A DNA stretch of 6,237 nucleotides from Anaerolineales bacterium. GTDB taxonomy: Bacteria > Chloroflexota > Anaerolineae > Anaerolineales > Villigracilaceae. The notes under the pieces are model-generated. The model was given only the letters and a program-made list of their open reading frames with translations. It was not told the origin of the DNA and did no database searches. The stretch is taken from NCBI GenBank assembly GCA_016789485.1, contig JAEURE010000171.1:1-6237 (forward strand), read 5' to 3'. Positions within the stretch are counted from its first letter, which is position 1. Every line of letters begins with the position of its first letter. This document shows, one piece after another, positions 1 through 6,006 of the stretch. Position numbers and translations under genes: made by a program.

Positions 1-525
1 CAGAACTTTACCGCGATTGTGGATTTTGCGCACACGCCCAACGCGTTGAAAGTGGCTTTGGAAGCGGGCAGGAAAATGACCCAGGGTAGAGTCATTTCTG
101 TGTTTGGTTCCGCAGGCCTAAGGGACAAAGAGAAGCGGCGCATGATGGCGGAGACATCCATCGAGTTGGCAGACCTGTCCATTTTGACAGCGGAAGATCC
201 GCGCACCGAGTCGCTGGAGGGAATCCTTGAAGAGATGGCGGAAGGCGCAAGGTCAAAGGGAGGGGTTGAAGGAGAGACGTTCTGGCGAATTCCAGACCGA
301 GGCGAGGCCATCAAGTTCGCCATTCGCCTTGCACGGGAAGGGGACATTGTTTTATCCTGCGGCAAGGGACATGAGCAGTCTATGTGCTTTGGGCGGACCG
401 AATTTTTGTGGGATGACCGAATTGCAATGAAAGCCGCGCTGGCTGAATTTTTGAAGATCGAGGGGCCGAAGATGCCGTACTTGCCTTCACAGGATAAAAA
501 AGAAGCAGAATGGCTGGGAGAGTAA
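1..525 (+). CDS. murE: MurE-type Mur ligase (UDP-MurNAc-tripeptide synthetase), C-terminal part; 5' end outside window
   Basis: Open from the first base in frame 1 to TAA at 523-525, giving the last 174 residues of a longer protein (MurE is normally about 480-500 residues). Mur ligases are cytoplasmic enzymes that use ATP to add an amino acid to the UDP-MurNAc peptide; MurE adds residue three. What is visible runs from the end of the central ATPase domain into the C-terminal domain. It shows DFAHTPNAL (residues 8-16 of the fragment; MurE has DYAHTPDAL), FGSAGLRDKEKRR (35-47), EDPR (65-68, at the place of the DNPR substrate loop), DRGEAI (99-104) and GKGHEQ (121-126). DRxEAI followed by GKGHE is typical of MurE rather than MurF, MurC or MurD. 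The EDPR variant leaves the third amino acid (DAP, Lys or Orn) undecided. The stop is one base before the next ATG, so the two genes are probably translationally coupled. Confidence 0.87.
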   Translation, partial: QNFTAIVDFAHTPNALKVALEAGRKMTQGRVISVFGSAGLRDKEKRRMMAETSIELADLSILTAEDPRTESLEGILEEMAEGARSKGGVEGETFWRIPDRGEAIKFAIRLAREGDIVLSCGKGHEQSMCFGRTEFLWDDRIAMKAALAEFLKIEGPKMPYLPSQDKKEAEWLGE

Positions 526-526
526 A

Positions 527-1129
527 ATGACAGATTGGATTTCGCCTCTTACATTACAAGGAAAGCATGTCAGGTTGGAGCCGATGACGGAGGCTCATGT
601 CCCTGGCCTGGCAGAGATAGGGATTGGTCAAACATTTTGGGATTTCATGTTGTATGGAAACATGGAAACCGAAGAGGACATGCGGAATTGGGTGGTGGAT
701 ATCCTCAACCGCGCTGAGAAAGGGACAGACCTGCCTTTTGTTGCCGTTCATCTTGCCTCAGGACGAGTTGCGGGGGCGACTCGTTATTTGAATATTATGC
801 CGAAAGACCGCGGACTTGAGATCGGCGGTACCTGGTACGGGGCGGATTTCCAGCGCACACCTGTCAACACAGAATGTAAATATCTATTGTTAACTCATGC
901 CTTTGAGACGTTGAAGTGTATCCGCGTGCAATTGAAGACGGATAAGCGCAATGAGCGTTCGCAAAAAGCCATTGAGCGCATCGGCGCTAAAAAGGAGGGG
1001 ATTCTGCGCAATCACATGATCCTGCCTGACGGCAGATACCGTGACTCGGTTTTTTACAGCATTTTGGATACGGAATGGGCGGATGTGAAAAAGAACCTGC
1101 AAGGGATGATGGCAAAATATGGGGGATAA
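527..1129 (+). CDS. GNAT family N-acetyltransferase, RimJ/RimL-like
   Basis: A 200-residue protein of the length and pattern of single-domain GNAT acetyltransferases, which transfer acetyl from acetyl-CoA to an amine on a protein N-terminus or small molecule. The N-terminal strand GKHVRLEPMTEAH (about 12-24) and FVAVHLASGRVAGATRYLNI (71-90) are typical of the RimJ/RimL-like branch. The acetyl-CoA loop region is EIGGTWYGADFQRTPVNTE (98-116), followed by the helix LLLTHAFE. The C-terminal part has KRNERSQKAIERIGAKKEG (140-158) and PDGRYRDSVFYSILDTEW, all characteristic of this subfamily. In the relatives I recall, the loop reads QRTGANTE; here Gly-Ala is replaced by Pro-Val. The ATG follows the Mur ligase stop by one base, and GGGAG just upstream, inside that gene, can serve as ribosome binding site. 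The substrate cannot be told from sequence. A link to cell-wall synthesis is suggested only by its neighbour. Confidence 0.88.
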   Translation: MTDWISPLTLQGKHVRLEPMTEAHVPGLAEIGIGQTFWDFMLYGNMETEEDMRNWVVDILNRAEKGTDLPFVAVHLASGRVAGATRYLNIMPKDRGLEIGGTWYGADFQRTPVNTECKYLLLTHAFETLKCIRVQLKTDKRNERSQKAIERIGAKKEGILRNHMILPDGRYRDSVFYSILDTEWADVKKNLQGMMAKYGG

Positions 1130-1144
1130 ATTTTGGGGCTGTTT

Positions 1145-1534
1145 TTAACTTAACTCCAACAGATCCCACTTGTTGCCGTACAAATCTCTGAAGACTGCGA
1201 CTGTGCCGTATTCTTCGCGGCGCGGTTCTTCCAAAAATTCAACTCCGCGCGAAAGCATGGATTTGTAGTCGCGCTCGAAATCGTCCGTGTGGAGGAAGAG
1301 GAAGACGCGCCCGCCAGTCTGGTTCCCAATGAATCCTTCCTGCTCGGGCGTAGCAGCTTTAGCCAGCAGCAGGGATGTGCCGTCCGCGCCGCGCGGGCGG
1401 ACAAGCACCCAGCGCTTGTTTTCGTCAAGCGGGATGTCGGAGATCAGGTCAAATTGCAGTTTGGACGTGAAGAAATCAATCGCTTCATCATAATCGCGGA
1501 CGAGGCAGGTAACCGAGTTGATGGATTGTTTCAT
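1145..1534 (-). CDS. VOC superfamily protein (glyoxalase/bleomycin-resistance/dioxygenase fold)
   Basis: A 129-residue protein with one full vicinal-oxygen-chelate unit (two beta-alpha-beta-beta-beta modules). The first module is INSVTCLVRDYDEAIDFFTSKL (about 5-26) with RWVLVRPRG and TSLLLAKA strands. The second is RVFLFLHTDDFERDYKSMLSRGVEF (76-100), with the closing YGNKWDLLEL (119-128), whose glutamate is at the usual metal-ligand position. Members include glyoxalase I, fosfomycin- and bleomycin-resistance proteins and many uncharacterised proteins; the sequence does not choose between them. The start is supported by AAAGGA on the minus strand (1543-1548), 8 nt before the ATG. It lies 48 bp downstream of the MFS transporter on the same strand, so the two are likely one transcript. 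A drug- or metabolite-resistance pairing is possible but is inference. The 3' end meets the convergent acetyltransferase 15 bp away. Confidence 0.88.
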   Translation of the reverse strand: MKQSINSVTCLVRDYDEAIDFFTSKLQFDLISDIPLDENKRWVLVRPRGADGTSLLLAKAATPEQEGFIGNQTGGRVFLFLHTDDFERDYKSMLSRGVEFLEEPRREEYGTVAVFRDLYGNKWDLLELS

Positions 1535-1582
1535 CGGGAGAATCCTTTGTGCTTAGCGAAGGGAATGCCTTTCGAAATAGAA

Positions 1583-2848
1583 TCAGTTTTCCGTTAAAGC
1601 TTGAAGCGTATCGCGGGGTTTGGAAATGTTGTGGAGGATGAACAATCCCAGTGTGCTGGCTAATCCCAAGAGCAGCCCTCCAATCCAAATGGAGCGCGGC
1701 GAGACCGCATCGTTCAAATATCCGCCGAGCAGTGGTGCGACCGTGCGCGATAAACCCCAACCAACCCAATAAATGCTCATATACCTTCCCCTTAAATCGG
1801 CGGGCGCAATATCCGCTACGTATTTGCTTGCAGTGGGTACGAGAGTCAATTCGCCAAAAGTCAGAATCACCATGCTCAACCAAAAGCCCCAGAAGCCCGT
1901 CATCAGCGCCACGCTGCCCGCGCCGATCGCGTAAAACAACATGCCCATCGCCGTCACGATCAACGTTTTATGGTTGCGTGTGACTCGAGTGACGGAAAAC
2001 TGGATAAAAACACACATGAACGCATTTGTGGTGGGAATCCAGCCGTAAAGCGCTTCCGGCACACCGAAGTTTGTGTTTGCGTACACGGGCATCAAAATCC
2101 ATAACATGGATGGCGCGATTAAGCCCAAACCCACCAAGGCTACGAATACCATGTAATCTTTGTCTTTGAAGATGCGCCCATAGCCGCTGGAGGATGGAGC
2201 GCTTCGCTCTTTCTCCGCCCCTGCTTGTTCGGCAGACGATTGGCTTTTTGTTTCGCTGAGAGCTTTTCCAAGCGTTTCCTTCGCAAGAAAGAACATTAAC
2301 AGGCTGTAGATAATGAATCCCGCGGATGCGCCATAAAAAGCGAGGTTGTATGAAGTGGATGCGAGAAATCCGCCAATGGCTGGACCGATTCCAAATGCAG
2401 CGTTGTTCGCAATACGGTTGATGGCGTACGCATCTGTGCGCTGCGCGGATGGAATGATGTCTGCCAGCATCGCGTCGGCTCCCACCTGATAAAGCGGATT
2501 CGACAAACCGATCAGCACCATCAACATCGCAAACTGTGGATAGGTCTCTGCACGCATCAGGAAGAAATATGCAATGCCATTGACTGCAAGACTGAAAACC
2601 ATCACAGCTTTGCGCCCGATCTTGTCTGCCAGTGTCCCTGCCAGAAATGATGCAGCCAAACCTGTCCCTGCATTGATCGAGATCAATGCCGCAACCGTGC
2701 TAAGCGGCATATCCAGTTTTTTGCTGGCATAGATCAGCAGGAAGGGCCAGATCATGCTTCCACCTGCCGTGCTGATGACAATGCCCGCGATCATCAGCCA
2801 ATATTGAGGCGGATATTGGTTATAAAGAAGTTTGAGTTTTGAAATCAT
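1583..2848 (-). CDS. MFS transporter, 12-TM drug-efflux-like
   Basis: A 421-residue, strongly hydrophobic inner-membrane protein with the layout of a major facilitator: two bundles of about six helices joined by a hydrophilic loop (about residues 190-229, KETLGKALSE onward). The loop between helices 2 and 3 carries motif A, GTLADKIGRK (71-80), a family hallmark. QVGADAMLADIIPSAQRTDAYA (121-142) and IGPAIGGFLA (154-163) fit the helix 4-5 region of drug-efflux-like MFS proteins. A second motif-A-like stretch, FSVTRVTRNHKTL, appears between the helices of the second half. Transport is presumably proton-driven, but the substrate is unknown. The ATG at 2846-2848 has no good Shine-Dalgarno upstream. 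It sits about 20 bp past the pnp terminator, so the gene is either read through from pnp, expressed from a promoter hidden in that short gap, or started slightly further in. It probably shares a transcript with the VOC gene downstream. Confidence 0.9.
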   Translation of the reverse strand: MISKLKLLYNQYPPQYWLMIAGIVISTAGGSMIWPFLLIYASKKLDMPLSTVAALISINAGTGLAASFLAGTLADKIGRKAVMVFSLAVNGIAYFFLMRAETYPQFAMLMVLIGLSNPLYQVGADAMLADIIPSAQRTDAYAINRIANNAAFGIGPAIGGFLASTSYNLAFYGASAGFIIYSLLMFFLAKETLGKALSETKSQSSAEQAGAEKERSAPSSSGYGRIFKDKDYMVFVALVGLGLIAPSMLWILMPVYANTNFGVPEALYGWIPTTNAFMCVFIQFSVTRVTRNHKTLIVTAMGMLFYAIGAGSVALMTGFWGFWLSMVILTFGELTLVPTASKYVADIAPADLRGRYMSIYWVGWGLSRTVAPLLGGYLNDAVSPRSIWIGGLLLGLASTLGLFILHNISKPRDTLQALTEN

Positions 2849-2867
2849 GGGATGCAGAGTTTAACAT

Positions 2868-2901
2868 AAAAAGCGGACGAAGGATTTCCCTCGTCCGCTT
2901 T
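2868..2901 (-). terminator. Intrinsic terminator of pnp
   Basis: A perfect 11-bp inverted repeat, AAAGCGGACGA (2870-2880) with TCGTCCGCTTT (2891-2901), around a 10-nt apex that can add two G-C pairs. On the minus strand the stem ends in a run of five T (2868-2872). It lies 37 bp after the pnp stop codon. On the plus strand it is also followed by a T-rich stretch, but no gene on that strand reads into it. Confidence 0.87.
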
Positions 2902-2937
2902 GTTTACCTGTTTGCGTATTTACTTGTTTGCTGGCAA

Positions 2938-5214
2938 CTATCTTCGATTGCGATCTCCGCCACGATCCCCGCCGCCGCTGCGACCGCCACGATCTCCACC
3001 ACGTCCGCCACGGTCACCGCCGCTGCGTCCGCCGCGATCTCCACCACGTCCACCACCTCCATTGCGGCCGCCCTTATCTTTCTCACGGGCTTCTTCAGCA
3101 GACCAGCCTTCGAGCACGGCCTGGCGTGACAGGCGGATCTTGCCCTGCGGGTCAATGTCTGTGACCATCACGGTCAGTTCATCGCCAAGTACACAAACAT
3201 CTTCTACGGAGTTCACACGTTCACTGGCAAGCTGGGAGATGTGAACGAGACCATCCACACCGGGCAGAAGGTTCACAAATGCGCCGAAGGCTTCAATGCG
3301 GACCACTTTACCTGTATAAATATTTCCAACCACTACAGACTCGCTGAGACCTTCAATTCGCTCGCGTGCGATCTTCGCGCCTTCGCCATCCACCGAGGCG
3401 ATGTACACGGTGCCGTCCTCTTCGATGTCGATCTTCACGCCAGTCTCTTCCTGCAAGGCGCGGATGTTCTTGCCGCCAGGTCCGATTAATGCGCCGATCT
3501 TATCGATTGGAATCTTTACAGTGATGATGCGAGGAGCATGCGGTTTCAATTCTGGGCGGGGCTCAGCCAGCGCGGCCAGCATCTTATCCATAATGGACAT
3601 GCGTGCTGTGCGAGCTTGTTCGAGCGCTTCCTTCATCATCTGTGCGCTCAGGCCAGAGATCTTGATATCCATCTGCAAAGCGGTGATGCCTGCAGCGGTT
3701 CCAGCCACTTTGAAATCCATGTCGCCGAGGTGATCCTCGGTTCCCTGAATGTCAGTCAAAATTTGATAGCGGCCGCTCGCATCGGTAATGAGTCCCATCG
3801 CCACACCAGATACAGGCGCTTTGATCGGTACGCCTGCATCCATCAATGCGAGGGTCGAACCACAGACAGAGCCCATCGAAGTGGAGCCGTTGGATGACAA
3901 CGCTTCGGACACCACGCGGATTGCGTAGGGGAAGGATTCCTCAGCGGGGATGACAGGTTCGAGAGCACGCTCTGCCAACGCTCCATGTCCAACCTCACGC
4001 CTGCTCTGTCCACGAAGAGGCTTGGCTTCACCTGTGGAGAAGGGCGGGAAGTTGTAGTGATGCATATAGCGCTTGGTCTTGATGGGGGAAAGGTTATCCA
4101 ATTCTTGCGCTTCTCCCAAAGTGGCGAGGGTTGCAAAAGATAAAATCTGAGTCTCGCCGCGGGTAAAGAGACCTGTTCCGTGTGCGCGGGGGGATACGCC
4201 AACGTCACACCAGATCGGGCGGATGTCAGTGGGGGTGCGTCCATCGGGACGTTTGCCCATGCTTAAAATTCGTTCGCGGACGACATCCATTTCAGCCAGT
4301 TCAAATGCCTCTCGGAAGGAGGCAACTGTCAGGTAGGCTGAAGCGTCTGCGCCTTCAGGAACCGTGCAAAGCTCGGCTTCAGCTTCTTCCTTGATCTTGG
4401 TCATGCCAGAATAGAATTCCACTTTGGAAAGCGGCTTGTCGAGGAGTTCATTCATTGCGCCGCTGACGCGGTCAAAGACTTTCTTTTTCACTTCTTCAGT
4501 GGGAACATAAAGCTTGACTTCGCGTTTTGGCTTGCCGATCTCGGCGGCAATTTGCGTTTGCAGGGCGATGATCGGCTGAATGGCTTGATGACCGAGATCG
4601 AGAGCTTGTGCCATTACTTCTTCGGGGATTTCAAGCGCGCCGCACTCCACCATGAGGATGGCATCTTTGGTGCCAGCCAGTCTCAGGTCGAGGTCGGAGA
4701 TTTCCATCTCAGCAAAGGTTGGGTTGACTACGAACTCGCCATTCACGCGTCCGATACGGACTGCTCCAACAGGACCGCCCCAGGGGATGTCTGAGATCAT
4801 GATGGCGGTGGAAGCTGCGTTGATCGCGAGAATATCCAACGGGTTGACGCCATCGGACGAGAACGAGTACATGATAACCTGCACTTCATTGCGCATTCCA
4901 TCTTGAAAGAGCGGGCGCAGCGGTCGGTCGGTGAGGCGCGCAGTGAGAATGGACTCGGTGGAAGCGCGGCCTTCACGTCGGAAGAACGAGCCAGGGATCT
5001 TTCCGCCCGCGTATAATCTCTCTTCGTATTCCACGGAAAGCGGAAAGAAATCGATGCCCTCACGTACGCCGCCCATGGTGGCTGCTGCGAAGACGATCGC
5101 TTCATCAATACCGAGAGTTACCGCGCCGCCAGCCTGGCCAGCCAAACGGCCCGTCTCGATGGTGATTGTTTTGTTGCCAACAATGGTTGAAAACTTTTTA
5201 CCTTCGAAATTCAT
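2938..5214 (-). CDS. pnp: Polynucleotide phosphorylase (polyribonucleotide nucleotidyltransferase)
   Basis: A 758-residue protein covering the whole PNPase family. PNPase is a trimeric 3'-5' phosphorolytic exoribonuclease that degrades RNA to nucleoside diphosphates and can add heteropolymeric tails in reverse. Domains in order: first RNase PH-like core (about 10-225, with GSFFRREGR at 75-83 and TDRPLRPLF at 95-103); helical linker (about 240-320); second, catalytic RNase PH core (about 325-550, with RGQSRREVGHG, SNGSTSMGSVCG at 441-452 and TDIQGTEDHLGDMDFKVAG at 487-505). Asp488 and Asp494 correspond by spacing to the E. coli metal/catalytic aspartates 486 and 492. Then come a KH domain (about 560-620, GPGGKNI at 578-584) and an S1 domain (about 630-700). 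The final 44 residues are a Gly/Arg/Asp-rich tail that is not part of the conserved family. The start is fixed by AGGAG at 5220-5224, 5 nt before the ATG. It lies downstream of rpsO, the classical order. Confidence 0.98.
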   Translation of the reverse strand: MNFEGKKFSTIVGNKTITIETGRLAGQAGGAVTLGIDEAIVFAAATMGGVREGIDFFPLSVEYEERLYAGGKIPGSFFRREGRASTESILTARLTDRPLRPLFQDGMRNEVQVIMYSFSSDGVNPLDILAINAASTAIMISDIPWGGPVGAVRIGRVNGEFVVNPTFAEMEISDLDLRLAGTKDAILMVECGALEIPEEVMAQALDLGHQAIQPIIALQTQIAAEIGKPKREVKLYVPTEEVKKKVFDRVSGAMNELLDKPLSKVEFYSGMTKIKEEAEAELCTVPEGADASAYLTVASFREAFELAEMDVVRERILSMGKRPDGRTPTDIRPIWCDVGVSPRAHGTGLFTRGETQILSFATLATLGEAQELDNLSPIKTKRYMHHYNFPPFSTGEAKPLRGQSRREVGHGALAERALEPVIPAEESFPYAIRVVSEALSSNGSTSMGSVCGSTLALMDAGVPIKAPVSGVAMGLITDASGRYQILTDIQGTEDHLGDMDFKVAGTAAGITALQMDIKISGLSAQMMKEALEQARTARMSIMDKMLAALAEPRPELKPHAPRIITVKIPIDKIGALIGPGGKNIRALQEETGVKIDIEEDGTVYIASVDGEGAKIARERIEGLSESVVVGNIYTGKVVRIEAFGAFVNLLPGVDGLVHISQLASERVNSVEDVCVLGDELTVMVTDIDPQGKIRLSRQAVLEGWSAEEAREKDKGGRNGGGGRGGDRGGRSGGDRGGRGGDRGGRSGGGDRGGDRNRR
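2941..3072 (-). repeat. Degenerate tandem repeat encoding the Gly-Arg-Asp tail of PNPase
   Basis: Residues about 715-758 of PNPase are built from repeated GGDRGGR- and GGRSGG-like units, such as GGDRGGRSGGDRGG (723-736). The DNA shows the matching imperfect repeats of ccaccacg/ccgccacg-type triplets. The composition resembles the RGG boxes of RNA-binding proteins and is predicted to be disordered and basic. The repeat makes all frames open here, so other reading frames over this stretch are not evidence of genes. Confidence 0.85.
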
Positions 5215-5412
5215 TTTGTCTCCTATTTTTAACTCTGGTGTGCAGGAGCAGACTCATGCACAGGCGAAGGCCTCGCCCTCGCGCTCCAGGTTTTCCCGCC
5301 TTGGGTCAGGGACTGAAGAGTGGGAACAACCATGTTGTTCGCGCTATTCAATTCCTGACTGCGGGTGCATAAAACTCTGTATTACTATGTGCCCTTATAG
5401 CTAAAAGGTTTT
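5215..5412 (-). promoter_or_regulatory. pnp 5' leader with three hairpins
   Basis: About 200 nt without a gene between the rpsO terminator and the pnp start. On the minus strand it holds three possible stem-loops. The first is a perfect 7-bp palindrome, GAACAAC (5324-5330) and GTTGTTC (5334-5340). The second is a GC-rich stem, GGCGA/TCGCC, near 5263-5277. The third is GTGCA (5240-5244) with TGCAC (5257-5261), enclosing an inner GAG/CTC stem at 5246-5255. The last ends 16 nt upstream of the AGGAG ribosome binding site. In E. coli the pnp leader hairpin is cut by RNase III and mediates PNPase autocontrol; a similar role here is inference. A possible -10 (TATAAG, 5394-5399) follows the terminator, but I see no matching -35. 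Confidence 0.45.
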
Positions 5413-5447
5413 AAAAAGACCCTAAAAGTCTCACGACCTTTAGGGTC
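5413..5447 (-). terminator. Intrinsic terminator between rpsO and pnp
   Basis: The stem GACCCTAAA (5418-5426) with TTTAGGGTC (5439-5447) is nine perfect pairs. After one A/C mismatch, three more pairs (GTC/GAC) enclose a TCAC loop. On the minus strand it runs directly into five T (5413-5417). It begins 9 bp after the rpsO stop codon. Read-through or processing may still link rpsO and pnp, as in other bacteria with this gene order. Confidence 0.87.
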
Positions 5448-5455
5448 TAGCTAAC

Positions 5456-5728
5456 TTACTTGCGGCGCAGGTTCAAACGTTCGGTCACGCTGAGGTAGCT
5501 CTGATAATTGCTTTGGCGCAAGTATGTGAGCAAACGACGGCGGGAGCCTACCAATTTGAGCAAACCACGACGGCAGGATTGATCCTGCTTGTTGTTTCGC
5601 AAATGCTCGGTGAGCTGAGTGATGCGATTGGTCAGGATGGCGATCTGCACTTCTGGCGAACCAGTATCCTTCTCGTGGCGATGAAAATCTTCGATCGCCT
5701 TCGTCTTGACTTCCTTCTGTAAAGGCAT
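5456..5728 (-). CDS. rpsO: 30S ribosomal protein S15
   Basis: A 90-residue protein matching the S15 family over its full length (usual length 88-90). S15 binds the three-way junction of helices 20-22 in 16S rRNA and nucleates assembly of the platform of the small subunit. The diagnostic stretches are DTGSPEVQIAILTNRITQLTEHL (21-43) and RRGLLKLVGSRRRLLTYL (53-70). Counting Met as 1, the E. coli rRNA-contact residues His42 and Asp49 are kept. The equivalent of Ser52 is Cys52, and the usual HHS is QSC. The start has AAAGGAAG at 5737-5744, 8 nt upstream. A longer overlapping frame beginning near 5771 is a shadow. It is transcribed from an extended -10 promoter at 5853-5861, ends in a terminator, and is followed by pnp. 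Confidence 0.98.
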   Translation of the reverse strand: MPLQKEVKTKAIEDFHRHEKDTGSPEVQIAILTNRITQLTEHLRNNKQDQSCRRGLLKLVGSRRRLLTYLRQSNYQSYLSVTERLNLRRK

Positions 5729-5846
5729 GACGTATGCTTCCTTTCTTTAGAGATTTTGGCGGCAAAAGCACCGCACTAGCAGGTCTCCGTGCCCATAGCT
5801 TAGTCCTCTAAAGAGGACGTATACCATAGGGCAGGACCAGTCACGA
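5729..5846 (-). promoter_or_regulatory. rpsO 5' leader with a hairpin flanked by CTATGG repeats
   Basis: If transcription starts about 7 nt after the -10, the rpsO leader is about 118 nt. It contains a perfect 6-bp hairpin, GTCCTC (5803-5808) and GAGGAC (5813-5818), with a 4-nt loop. Outer GCCC (5791-5794) and GGGC (5829-5832) segments can close it. On the minus strand the hexamer CTATGG occurs on both sides (plus-strand ccatag at 5793-5798 and 5824-5829). S15 represses its own mRNA through differing leader structures in several bacteria, so autoregulation is plausible. The structure does not visibly match a known class and does not touch the ribosome binding site at 5737-5744. Confidence 0.4.
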
Positions 5847-5852
5847 GGCAGG

Positions 5853-5861
5853 ATTATACCA
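5853..5861 (-). promoter_or_regulatory. rpsO promoter, extended -10 (TGGTATAAT)
   Basis: Read on the minus strand, TGGTATAAT gives a perfect -10 hexamer with the TGn extension. The -35 region (near 5875-5882) has no good match to TTGACA, which is tolerated by extended -10 promoters. It lies 125 bp upstream of the rpsO ATG and points into that gene. A 6-bp inverted repeat, CCAGAA (5859-5864) with TTCTGG (5877-5882), spans the spacer and could bind a regulator. Confidence 0.65.
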
Positions 5862-5883
5862 GAAATTCGCGCCTCATTCTGGA

Positions 5884-5928
5884 CCTGAAGCCTGTCCGTT
5901 TTCCTGAAAGCCTGTCAGCCGCTGGCAG
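5884..5928. repeat. Short direct repeat and near-palindrome in the divergent intergenic region
   Basis: Two near-identical copies, CCTGAAGCCTGTC (5884-5896) and CCTGAAAGCCTGTC (5903-5916), start 19 bp apart. The second overlaps a near-perfect palindrome, CTGTCAGC (5912-5919) with GCTGGCAG (5921-5928), that has one mismatch. They lie between the rpsO promoter and the plus-strand leader. They may be regulator sites or simple duplication; no factor is recognised. Confidence 0.4.
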
Positions 5929-5939
5929 TGAATTCCGTC

Positions 5940-5968
5940 TTGCGCTCCATTTCTGAATATGATAAACT
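5940..5968 (+). promoter_or_regulatory. Candidate promoter of the small-ORF/ABC-transporter leader
   Basis: Two overlapping readings are possible. TTGCGC (5940-5945) followed after 17 bp by TAAACT (5963-5968) gives moderate matches at both boxes. Alternatively, TATGAT (5958-5963) is a 5-of-6 -10 without a good -35. Either would start RNA about 15-25 nt before the AGGAGG at 5993. Position and orientation fit, but the boxes are weak. Confidence 0.35.
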
Positions 5969-6006
5969 CGCGAATAATTAATCCAAATTGAAAGGAGGTA
6001 TTTCTC

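Noticed and set aside
1130..1144. Possible shared terminator between the convergent acetyltransferase and VOC genes
   Set aside because: Only 15 bp separate the stops and no inverted repeat is visible there.
1488..1883. 131-residue minus-strand open frame overlapping the MFS and VOC genes
   Set aside because: It is an out-of-frame shadow of two well-supported genes on the same strand.
2941..3072. Regular short repeats that might suggest a CRISPR array or minisatellite
   Set aside because: The repeats are imperfect, have no unique spacers, and are in frame as the PNPase tail.
2900..3244. Several open frames on both strands over the pnp 3' end, rich in Pro, Arg, Ser or Ala
   Set aside because: They are produced by the low-complexity repeat that encodes the Gly-Arg tail of PNPase.
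5229..5333. 34-codon minus-strand ORF in the pnp leader, starting inside the 7-bp palindrome
   Set aside because: It has no Shine-Dalgarno, its start is buried in a hairpin, and the composition is unremarkable.
4931..5404. 157-residue plus-strand open frame antisense to the pnp start and leader
   Set aside because: It lies almost wholly opposite the strongly conserved pnp coding sequence, has no ribosome binding site I can see, and has no recognisable domain.
5451..5771. 106-residue minus-strand open frame covering rpsO
   Set aside because: It is a different frame across rpsO; S15 matches its family over its full length in the 5456-5728 frame.
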